From Amphibacillus cookii (GTDB lineage: Bacteria; Bacillota; Bacilli; Bacillales; Amphibacillaceae), in the NCBI RefSeq assembly GCF_016908375.1, contig NZ_JAFBDS010000004.1:1-64000 (forward strand): a stretch of 64,000 nt of DNA, written 5' to 3'. The position numbers and the translations under genes were made by a program. This document shows positions 53,058 through 62,620 of this stretch, piece after piece (position 1 is the stretch's first letter; every line of letters begins with the position of its first letter). The notes under the pieces were generated by a model. That model saw only the letters and a program-made list of their open reading frames with translations. It ran no database searches and was not told where the DNA came from.

Positions 53058-53087
53058 TTAACAAAATGAACTGAAAAAATTTATATT
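53058..53087 (+). promoter_or_regulatory. Promoter of the 46-residue gene
   Basis: TTAACA (53058-53063), 18 bases, TATATT (53082-53087), ~28 bp before ATG 53116. Confidence 0.45.
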
Positions 53088-53115
53088 ACACCCTTATAAA
53101 GAGAGGCGATTTACA

Positions 53116-53256
53116 ATGTCTAAGACAAAAACAAAAATTGCACTTTCAATGCTTGTCTTATTTATGGGATGTATCAGTTACTTATTCACCAAGCGTGCAC
53201 TTTTCTTAATTATCGGTGTTACAATGAGTGGGTTGTTACTCAGTAAACATACTTAA
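53116..53256 (+). CDS. Small two-helix membrane protein
   Basis: A 46-codon gene with a GAGAGGCGAT ribosome site. The product has a basic start (MSKTKTK), a hydrophobic helix (IALSMLVLFMGCISYLF), a short basic loop (TKRA) and a second helix (LFLIIGVTMSGLLLS). No family recognised. It could be a small stress or toxin-like membrane peptide. A promoter and a downstream stable hairpin support it being real. Confidence 0.55.
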   Translation: MSKTKTKIALSMLVLFMGCISYLFTKRALFLIIGVTMSGLLLSKHT

Positions 53257-53303
53257 TCTGTCAAAGCGATGGCGCCGATATGAAACTATAATGTACGCAA
53301 GGA

Positions 53304-53350
53304 CTGACATTGCAGGAGAACAACTAACAGCTGTTCTCCTGCAATGTCAG
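53304..53350. repeat. Perfect 19-bp stem-loop
   Basis: 53304-53322 (CTGACATTGCAGGAGAACA) is exactly complementary to 53332-53350 with a 9-base loop. No T tract follows on either strand, so it is not a standard terminator. It lies between the small gene and repeat copy E. Confidence 0.9.
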
Positions 53351-53363
53351 ATATGGCGTATAC

Positions 53364-53521
53364 ATAAAAATGAACCTTCAATCAGTGGGCGCTTTCGTCC
53401 TTCGCCCACTGATGTTTAGTTGAGTGAATCTGGACATTTGCGTCCGTTATCATTCACCTCAATAAATTTACAGATGTTCTCCTTTTTGAGGTGGGGGTTT
53501 TACGGACCATCTGCGATTAAG
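53364..53521 (+). repeat. Structured intergenic repeat, copy E (longest regular copy)
   Basis: TGAACCTTCAATCAGTGGGC, a hairpin ATCAGTGGGCG.../CGCCCACTGAT, GTTTAGTTGAGTGAATCTGG, CGTCCGTTATCATTCACCTC, then TTGAGGTGGGGGTTTTACGG. It defines the full order of elements of the family. ATTCACCTCAA can pair either with the upstream TTGAGTGAAT or with the downstream TTGAGGTG. Confidence 0.85.
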
Positions 53522-53569
53522 ATAAATTTTGTTACAGAAGGACTTCTGCTTCTTTATTTAGCGATAAAA

Positions 53570-55884
53570 TCATTCGACACTTTTCAATGACTCCACCATT
53601 TGTATTTTCTTAATTCTTCTCTTTAAGAAGAGGTTAACAAGTAAAGTAAATACATAGACAATAAGGATCGTTATTGGAATTGACATTAAATTTATATTTT
53701 GTGGAAAAGCCATTTCCTCTGGAATAATGGCTTCACTTAACCATTTGTAAATAAAATGTCCACAGACCATACCTAATAACACTGATAAGGTCGTTAGAAT
53801 TATATTTTCCGTCAGAATTTGTTTGTTTATTTCACCAGGAAGTACGCCCAATACTTTTTGAGTAGCAATTTCTCGCCTTCTTTCAAAAATGTTTATTGAA
53901 CTTATATTGTATAGAACGACGATTACTAAGATAATCGAAGCAATGATCATGATTAATATAATGGAGTTAATCGATTCGGAACCTGATCGATAGTCTTCTT
54001 CTTGATCACGCTTAAGTGCTATTCTTGTTAAGTCTTCATATTCAGCTAATTCAGTTTTTAATTCAGATAAATGATTGGGTTGTTCAACTGAATAAAAAAG
54101 CCTAGTAACAGGAAGGGTTACATCATTTGCTGTTAAGTAATCATAAGTCAAATAAATACCTTGACTCGTATAACTCGTATAAACTTCTTTTACCTGTACA
54201 TCTAGCTCTTCACTTGTATTGGTTGGGGTAAAAACACTCAAAGAAAGTGTATCCCCAACTTTAATGTTATGTTCAGTTGCTAATTTTTCCGAGATGACTA
54301 TGCCATGATCATTCAAGTCGATCTCCTGATCAAGGTGAAATAAGTTAATATCGTGATTGTTATGATCAATGACATGATAGGTGGTTTCAATATCACGATC
54401 TATTGTAACTGAACCTGACGTATAGGGACTTGGAAATGAAGCATCCTCTAACTCGTAGTTGTCAATTTCCTCAATGGGCTTAGGTTCAACTAAAGAGGCA
54501 CTAATATCATAATTTTTAACTTGATTAAATTCAGTATCAATAACATCATCAAATGCAAACTTCAATCCTAACGCCCCAATAGTTAGTCCCGTACAGGCCA
54601 AAATGCCAAAACTACTTAATAAAAACCTTCTCTTGTTCATTGTCATTTGACGGATAATTAACAGGTGTAAATATGATAATTTGTTTTTTACTATTGGCAG
54701 CCTCTCTATCAACGCCTTTTTCCCACTCTTAGGCGGTTTCGGCCTAAGTGCTTGAGCAGGATTTTCTTTAAAAATTAACCTACACGCTAAAATGGTAGCC
54801 AAGCCACTTAACACCAGAGCCATTAAAAAACCACCTAAAGCATACATAATAAAGCCCTGCCCTGTGATATCTGGTAAACTAAAGAGTACTGAAAGTGTAG
54901 AGATTAAAACATTAGGAAATATGGTCGTACCCACTGCTGTGCCTATTACAGTTCCAGCTAATGTGGTAATGGTTGGATAGAAAAGATAGTGAATTAAAAT
55001 GAACACTTTTTTCGTTCCAAGTGCTTTAAAGATGGCTATTTGTGACCTTTCCGTTTCAATATGTCGTCCCATACTAATAAAGGATATGCCAGCTGCTATT
55101 AAGAAAAACAAAACAGGCAAGGCAAATCGCATATTTTTTATGGTGGTTACTTTACTATCCACCATATTATAACTCACATGTTGTTGTTGCTTAGTTGTTG
55201 ATAGTAGCGAAGAAGGTTCTGATTTCTCCTCTATATCTTGCAAAAGTTGCTCTTCATTGATATCTTCTTCGGTAGTTATCATCACTTCATTAAATGCAAT
55301 AGAATCAAAATAGTCTTCATTCACCCAAGCTATTCCAAAATTCTCATGATCCGGAACAGGTTGCGCACTGTCAGTAACCATATACATATACTCAGCTGCA
55401 CTCAACAATCCACTTACAGTAAATGTTATGTCATTATTGTTAATCGTTAAGGTAAAATCATCTTCAATACTTATTTGATTAGCCTGAAATCCTGATCCAA
55501 TGCAATCTCATCTGAACCTGTTGGTAATTGCCCTTCTGTGACTAAAGGTTGATTGATCTCAGTATCCTCTGTAGTAGAATGCAACAAGATTTCTTTTTCG
55601 TTATCAGTAGCTGCCATCAACTTTGTTCTTCCTTCTGCATTCTTAACACCTTCAACTAGCTCCAAGTCACGAATGGTTGATTGATCAATCGCATCATACA
55701 TAAACCAGTAATCTGCTAAATTAGCATTTTGATAATAATCATCTATCGAATCATTAATGTCTCGATAGGCCACTGATAAACCAGTCAAAAAAGCTATTCC
55801 AATAGCAATAATAGATGTAATAGCAATAAATTGACCTTTGTTGCCTAAAGTGTCTCTGATAAATTTTTTGAATGAATGATTCAT
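53570..55884 (-). pseudogene. FtsX/MacB-type ABC permease split by one frameshift
   Basis: The first frame (137 codons from ATG 55884) has a membrane helix and the start of an extracellular domain. It ends at a stop at 55471 right after ALDQDF. One base further back the frame reads ANQISIEDDFTLTINNNDIT and continues through the rest of the permease to 53570 (612 codons), with FtsX domains, two groups of helices and a basic end (LKRRIKKIQMVESLKSVE). The repaired protein is ~770 residues, normal for the family, so a single deletion or sequencing error has split it. It lies 1 bp after the ATPase gene and would form an exporter with it. Confidence 0.8.
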
Positions 55885-55885
55885 C

Positions 55886-56590
55886 TTACCACTCTACCTC
55901 ATCAATATTTTTTTTGTCAGCATTTTTAATAATGTCTTCTATCCCACCGCTTTTCATCTTAATCACTTTATCAGCTAAATATGAGATAGCTTGATTATGC
56001 GTAATAACGATAATTGTTTTGTTATAGTCTTGATGAATATCCAATAGTAACTGAAGTACCGATTTTCCGGTTATATGATCAAGGGCACCAGTTGGCTCAT
56101 CACATAATAACATATCAGGATTCTTAGCAACTGCCCTGGCAATAGAAACTCTTTGTTGTTCTCCACCAGATAATTGAGCAGGAAAATTGTGAATCCGCTC
56201 TTCTAACCCGACTTTCTTTAAAGTTGACTCAGCATTAAGTTTATCTTTAATAGATCCACTGGCAAATTCCACGTTCTCTAAGGCTGTCAAATTATTTATT
56301 AAGTTATAAAACTGAAAAACAAAGCCGACTTTCTCTTTTCTATAAATGGTAGATTCCTTATCTGAATAAGTGTTGATGTCTTCATCACTAATCATTACTT
56401 TTCCAGACGTCGCTTTGTCCATTCCGCCCAAAATATTCAATAAAGTACTTTTACCTGCACCACTTGCTCCTAAAACAACGACAAATTCACCTTTATCAAT
56501 TGAGAATGAAACATTTTTTAACGCATCAATTTTGACTTCACCCATCTGGTAAACTTTTGATAAATTTTCTACTTCAACCATAAGGCTCAC
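55886..56590 (-). CDS. ABC transporter ATPase, MacB/LolD type
   Basis: About 234 residues. Walker [10 protein letters not shown], signature LSGGEQQR, Walker [13 protein letters not shown] and the switch His (VITHNQ) are intact. I prefer the GTG at 56590, 10 bp after AAAGGAG; an in-frame ATG at 56581 is the alternative. It partners the permease that follows, forming a MacB-like exporter of peptides or antibiotics, under the TetR gene upstream. Confidence 0.9.
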   Translation of the reverse strand: MSLMVEVENLSKVYQMGEVKIDALKNVSFSIDKGEFVVVLGASGAGKSTLLNILGGMDKATSGKVMISDEDINTYSDKESTIYRKEKVGFVFQFYNLINNLTALENVEFASGSIKDKLNAESTLKKVGLEERIHNFPAQLSGGEQQRVSIARAVAKNPDMLLCDEPTGALDHITGKSVLQLLLDIHQDYNKTIIVITHNQAISYLADKVIKMKSGGIEDIIKNADKKNIDEVEW

Positions 56591-56637
56591 TTTTTCTTCT
56601 CTCCTTTGATTATTGAATGCGGATCGTTTTAGCAAAG

Positions 56638-57219
56638 CTAATCATTAATAATTTGATCAATCAACCCATTAATTAATAGTGATACACCCTCTTTGCTTTT
56701 CGGTTTATTATTAAATTCTATTGAAAATAAAATGGTTCTTAAGGCAGCCGATATCTCATCTAAAGATAAATCTGTTTCAATATCTAATTGCTCTAAAACC
56801 ATTTCAATGTCCTTATTATCTTGGGATATAAGCTCATTTCTTAGTTCTGATGGTAGCTTTCTAATCGATTTTTCGTATTCAATCGAGGTAAGCTTAAGCA
56901 ACCATGGATATGTTTCTATGTGGTGATAGATGATAAAGAACATGTCTTTTAACCGTTTTTTCTTAGACTGTCTATCATCAGCTAATACTTCACTGGCCTT
57001 CATCAATAATTTTTCTTGAACATGATGAACAACGTCGACAAAAAGTAATTCCTTTGATGGGTAAAAAGCATAAAATGAGCCTTTGGAAATACCAGCTCTA
57101 TAAACAAGATCGTCAATGCTTATTTTTGAAATATTACTTTTTGCTAGCTGTTCTTCAAATGAAACAATTAGTTTCTTCTTAATTTCTCTTTTTTCGTCTT
57201 CACTGAAACCCCTTGACAC
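56638..57219 (-). CDS. TetR-family regulator of the ABC exporter
   Basis: A 193-residue repressor started at GTG 57219 (AAAGGTGTGA upstream). An ATG at 57270 is also in frame but lies within a perfect inverted repeat that is probably the operator. The helix-turn-helix is ISIDDLVYRAGISKGSFYAF; the rest is the helical ligand-binding domain. It is the first gene of the TetR-ATPase-permease unit and likely represses it. Confidence 0.87.
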   Translation of the reverse strand: MSRGFSEDEKREIKKKLIVSFEEQLAKSNISKISIDDLVYRAGISKGSFYAFYPSKELLFVDVVHHVQEKLLMKASEVLADDRQSKKKRLKDMFFIIYHHIETYPWLLKLTSIEYEKSIRKLPSELRNELISQDNKDIEMVLEQLDIETDLSLDEISAALRTILFSIEFNNKPKSKEGVSLLINGLIDQIIND

Positions 57220-57240
57220 GTTTATCACACCTTTTAATTT

Positions 57241-57274
57241 ATAAATGACTAAATTAATTTTTTTAGTCATTTAT
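57241..57274. promoter_or_regulatory. Inverted repeat, probable TetR operator
   Basis: ATAAATGACTAAA (57241-57253) and TTTAGTCATTTAT (57262-57274) are perfect inverted 13-mers with an 8-base spacer, just upstream of the TetR start. Confidence 0.7.
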
Positions 57275-57546
57275 ATTATACAAAAAATGTTAGGGGTTAT
57301 CAATTAATAACCCTTATCTTAATTAACACATCGGAGGACTGTAATGAAATATATATTCTACATTATTGAACCGTAGCTAGGAAGCTTTATGTTGGACTTT
57401 ATTGAATATGAATAGAATACTTGAATGGCGTTTTGAGCCAATGTAAAAAAATATAAAAGTGTATCTCTTGTTTGAATGGCTTCACACTATCTGCAGCCCC
57501 CGTTTAGTCGCTATAAAAATATTTTAGATTAACGGATAGCTGTGAA

Positions 57547-57963
57547 TTAAAATTTCCCATAAAAATTAAGTAAAAAAGGGTGTTCATCTTGATTTAAACA
57601 TGCTAACAGTTCTTGCTTGAATTCATCATGTGTAATGAGCTGTAAAGCCTCCTCCACATCAAAAAAAGCAACTTCTAGACTTTCTGAACTTGTTTGAGGT
57701 TTACCACTAATTGATACGGCTAACCACCACATGTTACAAATGCCTTTCCTTACTTCTTGTGAAACGCCACAAAATTTTATCAGGTCAATGTCAATCCCAG
57801 TTTCCTCTTTCACCTCTCTTATAACGGTTTCCTTAAACGTTTCTTCTGGTTCCACATGACCTCCCGGGAGCTCCCATCCACGCTTTGGATCCAACTTTAG
57901 TAGTATTTTGTCATGTTGATTAACAACAACAGCTCCCGACGTGATCGTGTATGCACATGTCAT
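57547..57963 (-). CDS. Nudix hydrolase
   Basis: A 138-residue protein from ATG 57963 (AAAGTAGGG upstream); a TTG start at 58020 overlaps the previous stop and is less likely. The Nudix box is complete: GGHVEPEETFKETVIREVKE then ETGI. It hydrolyses a nucleoside diphosphate linked to some group; the substrate cannot be told. It follows the remnant ABC ATPase, suggesting it once belonged to a larger exporter locus. Confidence 0.9.
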   Translation of the reverse strand: MTCAYTITSGAVVVNQHDKILLKLDPKRGWELPGGHVEPEETFKETVIREVKEETGIDIDLIKFCGVSQEVRKGICNMWWLAVSISGKPQTSSESLEVAFFDVEEALQLITHDEFKQELLACLNQDEHPFLLNFYGKF

Positions 57964-58016
57964 TTTTTGCCCTACTTTCTTATATGAAGTAAACGTTTTC
58001 TTTTCGCTCTTGCCTT

Positions 58017-58610
58017 TCAAGAAAAAGAATAAATATCATTAAAATAATGGCGCAGTTCTGGATTTAAATGATGGGTTATAAAAATTACTGTCAAATTTGC
58101 ATGTGATAAAATGTTTTGTTCAACCAAATAGGACGTCTTTGGATCTAAGCTACTGGTTCCTTCGTCAATAATGAGAATGTCCTTCGCATGAAGAAATCCC
58201 CTACCAAGCCCCACTCTTTGCACTTGTCCACCGGAAAGGTTATTTCCTAAGGTGCCTAATGTTTTATCAGATTCTATATATTGCTCCATCAGATCCATTT
58301 TTTCAATGATTTCCTTCACATTCGCATTAGAAAAATTGTCTTCTAAAGTTAAATTCTCCTTTAGCGTCATATCAAATACATAGTTCCTTTGTGGAACGTA
58401 TACCATATTGCTACGATAATCTTCCAAATCAATCTGAGAAATTTCTATGTTATCGATCGTGATATTTCCCTCGTATCCAGATAAATTTCGAACCAAAATA
58501 TTTAGAAAGGTAGATTTCCCTGTTCCACTTTTTCCAATAATGGCATACTTTCTCCTTTTCTTAAACGTCATATTTGGTATAGTAATGCGCTTTTCATTGA
58601 CTTCGATCAA
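58017..58610 (-). pseudogene. ABC exporter nucleotide-binding domain, cut from its membrane domain
   Basis: An open frame of 197 codons with Walker A GKSGTGKST, signature LSGGQVQR and Walker B ILIIDEGTSSLD, typical of half-exporters. The nominal TTG start has no ribosome site and the membrane domain (~300 residues) is missing. It overlaps, in another frame, the end of the N-terminal fragment at 58594..58743. It is most likely the surviving 3' end of a deleted exporter. Confidence 0.75.
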
Positions 58611-58743
58611 TCAAGCTATTCATGATCATGGCTAAATAGACAGTTGAGAGAATAATCCCACCTGATTCTATGCTTGTTAAAAACAACGCCAACGTGTTTT
58701 CTTTCCAGTATTGCTTGAGGATTTTTTGAGCATGACATGTCAT
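58594..58743 (-). pseudogene. N-terminal fragment of the same ABC exporter
   Basis: From ATG 58743 the frame reads HAQKILKQYWKENTLALFLT, then a hydrophobic segment (GGIILSTVYLAMIMNSLI) and stops at 58594. This is the first helix region of an exporter membrane domain. It runs straight into the ATPase part out of frame, so an internal deletion joined the two ends. Confidence 0.65.
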
Positions 58744-58845
58744 TCCCTACGCTATAGTGTAAGTAAATAATCAAGAAAAGGCCTGCGAGTGAATTAAAAA
58801 AAATAAAATTTTAATTTAGACACGTTTAATTTGACAATATTGTTT

Positions 58846-61743
58846 CTATCCATCACTAGAAACTAAGTAATGATAAATTTTCGTATCAACAGGTTTGGCT
58901 AAAATCATGTTCATATGCACAACCGGGAGTGCTTCTCCATTCTCGTTAAGCATGTTGGCCTGTGCAATAGAGTGCTGATCAGGAAGTGCTTGACCTAAAT
59001 AATAAAAACTTTTTCCTTCATCATCACTCTTCTTTACAAACAGATGAATGGCTATCTTTTGCTCTTGTGCCTGAACGATCTTTTGGACTTCCGTAGATTG
59101 TAGCGTGCGCCTACTTCGAGTAAACCATTTCAAAACTTCTTGACTTAAAAATTGATCGTCATAGTTCACACTTGACTCCACTCCGGTATCCTTATCGTAA
59201 GTCACAAAAATTGGGCATGTCTGATGCTTGGTTTTGTAGCCGAAGATAGTTCCACTTTCATCATTGTCCCAATTCAGTAATCTACAAGCATCCTTCCTAG
59301 TATATTTCTCATAGCGTGTTAATGGGTTCTGGGTGTGATATCGATTGCTTCGAGCTAAACCAGCTGATAATACATCTGCTAATGTCTGTTTAAAGTAAGG
59401 ATTGGCTATTATCCGATCGCGAATGGTTTCATTAAATGTATAAAACCCGTTCTCTAACAGCTTAATAATAGCTTGGACGCCATACTTTTTTCGATATGTC
59501 TGAGTGAAGAAGGATAAGTCCAAAATTCGCTCAACAGAATGCAACGTTTGATCATCATTTGAACACTGTTCAACTGCTAGCAGTTTTTTATAAGCATCTT
59601 TGCTCAAATTATCCTTCTCCAGCAGTTCTCTTAACAATAGCAATTCATGCTTTCTTTTTCCATTCAGTAACTCCATTGAAATCATCATGATAACCCCTTG
59701 CTCGTAAGTGTTTAACAGTGGACCTATTTCATTTAACTTTAATAAAAAAACATAATAGCTCCCATACTTATCAACAAGCACTGTTGGATCAATAGAATGA
59801 TTAGAAATAAAATCGACTAAAAAAGGGATTCTTCCTAACCGATTTTTTAATTGGAAATAAGTTTCTTTTAAACGCTTTAATTCGGTAAGGTGACTTCTAT
59901 TAATAGATTTGAAAATTTGCTTTCTAGCTTTACTTTCGAAATTAATCGTAGAAACACCTTTAATAAAGCTTGTTTCATGCGTATGACGACGAATATTATC
60001 TTTGTTTAGTGACTGGTCGCCTGAGAGTGCAAGTGGGATCATATAATTGTTTTTGTAATTACCAATAAAATCAATAATCGTGACAAATTCCTTTGATTCA
60101 TGCTTGCGCAAACCACGACCTAGTTGCTGAATAAAGACAATACTTGATTGAGTTTGTCTCAACATCACGACTTGATTTACACTTGGGATATCAATCCCCT
60201 CATTGAAGATATCAACTGTCATAATGTAATCTAACTGTCCTTGTTCCAAAGCATTTACTGCTTGAAAACGTTGTTTCTGATTGTCCGCACCAGTAAGTAC
60301 TGCCGTCCGAAATCCTTTAACATTAAAGGCTTCCGATAGCTTCTTAGCTTCTTTTGTACGACTGCAGAAAATGAGCCCTTTAACATATTCACCTGAAAAA
60401 CCATAGTAATTGATTTTTTCAATGATATAATCAACCCGCTCGTTTGTAACTAAAGTAGTCAGGGTTGCACGATCATCTATCAATTGACCATTGTATTCAA
60501 GCTCCGTGACACCAAAGTAATGAAAGGGGCACAGCATGTCTTCATTGAGCGCTTCCTGAAGTCGAATTTCATAAGCCACCTGATAATCGAAAAGCTGATA
60601 GATATTAAAATCATCTGTTCGTTCTGGCGTTGCTGTCATACCTAACAAAAATTCCGGATTAAAATAATTTAGTACTTTTAGATATGACTCTGCCCCTGCT
60701 TTATGTACTTCATCTACTAAAATATAATTAAATGCTTTCGGGTCAAGACTCATTAACATTTCTTGCTTTGCTAACGTTTGAATCGATGTAAACAAGTATC
60801 TTGCATCCAGATCTTTATTTTTCCCAGCTAAAATACCAAAATCACGATCTATTCCACCTAGTACCCGCTGAAAATCTGCTTTCGCTTTGCGCAAAATTTG
60901 CTCTCTATGGACGACAAATAACATCCGCTTCGGTGCAAATCTGCGCACATCGAAAGCTGCCAAATATGTTTTACCCGTTCCAGTTGCTGAAATGACTAAT
61001 CCTTTTTGACTTCCATGATTTCGAAGTGCTTCAATCTGTTCTAACGCTGCTTCTTGCATTTGATTTGGTTCAACAACTACTGACGCTTCAATCGAATTAA
61101 CATGATAATTCGATGGCAGTTCCGCCACTTTCGTCGGCGCTTGATACTTTGAGGACTGATACGATTTCTCATATTCGTTAATCCAGTATTGTGTCAATGG
61201 AACTGACTGCCCCCATACCTCTTCATATTGATGTTTAAAATGATGAATAACATCGCCGTTCTCATGTGACGTCAAATGCACATTCCACTCATAGTTCTGT
61301 TTCAATGCAGCAGCAGTAAGATTAGAACTACCAACTATTAATGTAAAATAATGACCACGGTCAAAAATATAACCTTTTGAATGAAAACCATGAAGATCAG
61401 TTAGTCGAATTTCAACATTTGTAACTTTAAGCAGCTCTTTAAATGCTTTAGGTTGATTAAAGCTCAAATAAGTTGATGTTAGAATTCTTCCTGTTATTCC
61501 CTTTTCTTTTAAAGCTAGCAACCGCGTTTTGAGTGTGGCGAGCCCACTTTCTGTAATAAAAGCAACCGAGAAAAAAAATGATTGACAGTCATTTAATTCC
61601 TCAAGCAAGGAGGAAAGAACATTTTCATCAGTGCGTGTATTATTCACTAGTAGTTTTGGTTTATATGTATCCACCTTGCCATACTCCCGGTTAATAAATC
61701 CCTTATGTAGTGAATCTTCTAAATGCCTTAAGAAATTTTCCAT
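58846..61743 (-). CDS. PLD-nuclease-like/DEAD helicase protein with DUF3427 tail
   Basis: A 965-residue protein started at ATG 61743, 6 bp after AAGGGGGG. Order: a phospholipase-D-like domain (~1-200; HGFHSKGYIFD near 115, GSSNLTAAAL); superfamily 2 helicase motor with SATGTGKT near 249 and VDEVHKAG near 343; helicase C-terminal domain (QLGRGLRKHE); and a long C-terminal DUF3427-type region ending in a small DUF-like module (FYYLGQALPDQ). The layout matches a family common in Firmicutes and often linked to DNA repair or anti-phage defence. It lies 26 bp after a MutT-like gene, so the two are one operon. Confidence 0.88.
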   Translation of the reverse strand: MENFLRHLEDSLHKGFINREYGKVDTYKPKLLVNNTRTDENVLSSLLEELNDCQSFFFSVAFITESGLATLKTRLLALKEKGITGRILTSTYLSFNQPKAFKELLKVTNVEIRLTDLHGFHSKGYIFDRGHYFTLIVGSSNLTAAALKQNYEWNVHLTSHENGDVIHHFKHQYEEVWGQSVPLTQYWINEYEKSYQSSKYQAPTKVAELPSNYHVNSIEASVVVEPNQMQEAALEQIEALRNHGSQKGLVISATGTGKTYLAAFDVRRFAPKRMLFVVHREQILRKAKADFQRVLGGIDRDFGILAGKNKDLDARYLFTSIQTLAKQEMLMSLDPKAFNYILVDEVHKAGAESYLKVLNYFNPEFLLGMTATPERTDDFNIYQLFDYQVAYEIRLQEALNEDMLCPFHYFGVTELEYNGQLIDDRATLTTLVTNERVDYIIEKINYYGFSGEYVKGLIFCSRTKEAKKLSEAFNVKGFRTAVLTGADNQKQRFQAVNALEQGQLDYIMTVDIFNEGIDIPSVNQVVMLRQTQSSIVFIQQLGRGLRKHESKEFVTIIDFIGNYKNNYMIPLALSGDQSLNKDNIRRHTHETSFIKGVSTINFESKARKQIFKSINRSHLTELKRLKETYFQLKNRLGRIPFLVDFISNHSIDPTVLVDKYGSYYVFLLKLNEIGPLLNTYEQGVIMMISMELLNGKRKHELLLLRELLEKDNLSKDAYKKLLAVEQCSNDDQTLHSVERILDLSFFTQTYRKKYGVQAIIKLLENGFYTFNETIRDRIIANPYFKQTLADVLSAGLARSNRYHTQNPLTRYEKYTRKDACRLLNWDNDESGTIFGYKTKHQTCPIFVTYDKDTGVESSVNYDDQFLSQEVLKWFTRSRRTLQSTEVQKIVQAQEQKIAIHLFVKKSDDEGKSFYYLGQALPDQHSIAQANMLNENGEALPVVHMNMILAKPVDTKIYHYLVSSDG

Positions 61744-61768
61744 ACCCATCCCCCCTTGCAATTGCACC

Positions 61769-62161
61769 TTATGTGCTTTGTAGCTTCTTGACTGTCGGTC
61801 TATTCGCCGCTGCCCAATCTAACGTTGCCAGCTCATCTTTTTCAAGCCACTTAAATGCTTCGTGCTCGATTAAGACTGGCTCGCCTTTTTGTAATTGGCA
61901 GCGATAAGTGGAAAGATGGACGATCCCAAAATCATACTCATAAGCCGTATGCTCTACCTGATCATTTACGCTAACTTCACAGTTCAGTTCCTCAATAACC
62001 TCTCGTTTTAAAGCTTCCTGCGGTGTTTCATTCCGCTCAATCTTCCCACCTGGAAACTCCCATTTATAAGGTAAGAGCTTAGATGCACCACGCTGTGCAC
62101 ATAAGATCTTATTTTCTTTAATGATAACCGCTCCTACGACATGGATATCTTTTTTTGTCAT
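61769..62161 (-). CDS. MutT-like (8-oxo-dGTP) Nudix hydrolase
   Basis: A 130-residue protein from ATG 62161 (CAGGAGTGAG upstream). The Nudix box reads GGKIERNETPQEALKREVIE then ELNC, and the start VVGAVIIKENKILCAQRG with the later EHEAFKWL is typical of MutT/8-oxo-dGTP pyrophosphatases and CTP pyrophosphohydrolases. It is co-transcribed with the helicase gene, a pairing often seen, and fits a nucleotide-pool or DNA-protection role. Confidence 0.9.
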   Translation of the reverse strand: MTKKDIHVVGAVIIKENKILCAQRGASKLLPYKWEFPGGKIERNETPQEALKREVIEELNCEVSVNDQVEHTAYEYDFGIVHLSTYRCQLQKGEPVLIEHEAFKWLEKDELATLDWAAANRPTVKKLQST

Positions 62162-62170
62162 CTCGCTCAC

Positions 62171-62620
62171 TCCTGAATGTTTTCACTTACTTTATTATAG
62201 CAAAGATTGGGATATTTTTGATAGAGCTATTTATTCTGACGTTCTGAGCATTGCAGTTTAATATTGAGAATTTTTTTAATATTCGTTGATGAGTTATTCC
62301 CCCAACAACTGGGGTGTTTATCAACTTTCTTAGTAAAAATAATTTAGAAAAAGATAGTTTAACGTTAATTGACAGCTAATTAATTGAGTAGCAAAAAGGA
62401 TCCAATAATAGAACACAAATTGATAGGGTGAATTTTTGGATATAGTCTCTGCTGGAGAAAGAAGTATTTTCTTGAATACAACAGTTAGCGCCTATTCATG
62501 TTCAGATAAAGTTCAGTGTAGGTTGCAGGCATAGCTCATGTTTCGTCAATACGAGCCTACAGTTCCCTACTCAATTATGCTATGATAGTCTTGATAATAC
62601 TTGGTTAGGAGCTTTCAATC
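62171..62620. other. Intergenic region between divergent genes, no gene seen
   Basis: AT-rich. Short inverted repeats occur (CCAACAACTGGGG; AATAGTATTTTC) but no coding frame I trust. A TATGAT near 62581 may be the -10 of the gene at 62621, without a clear -35. Confidence 0.5.

Noticed and set aside
57343-57375. 10-codon mini frame (MKYIFYIIEP) with a good GGAGG upstream
   Set aside because: Too short to support as a gene, with nothing coding after it; possibly the start of a lost gene.
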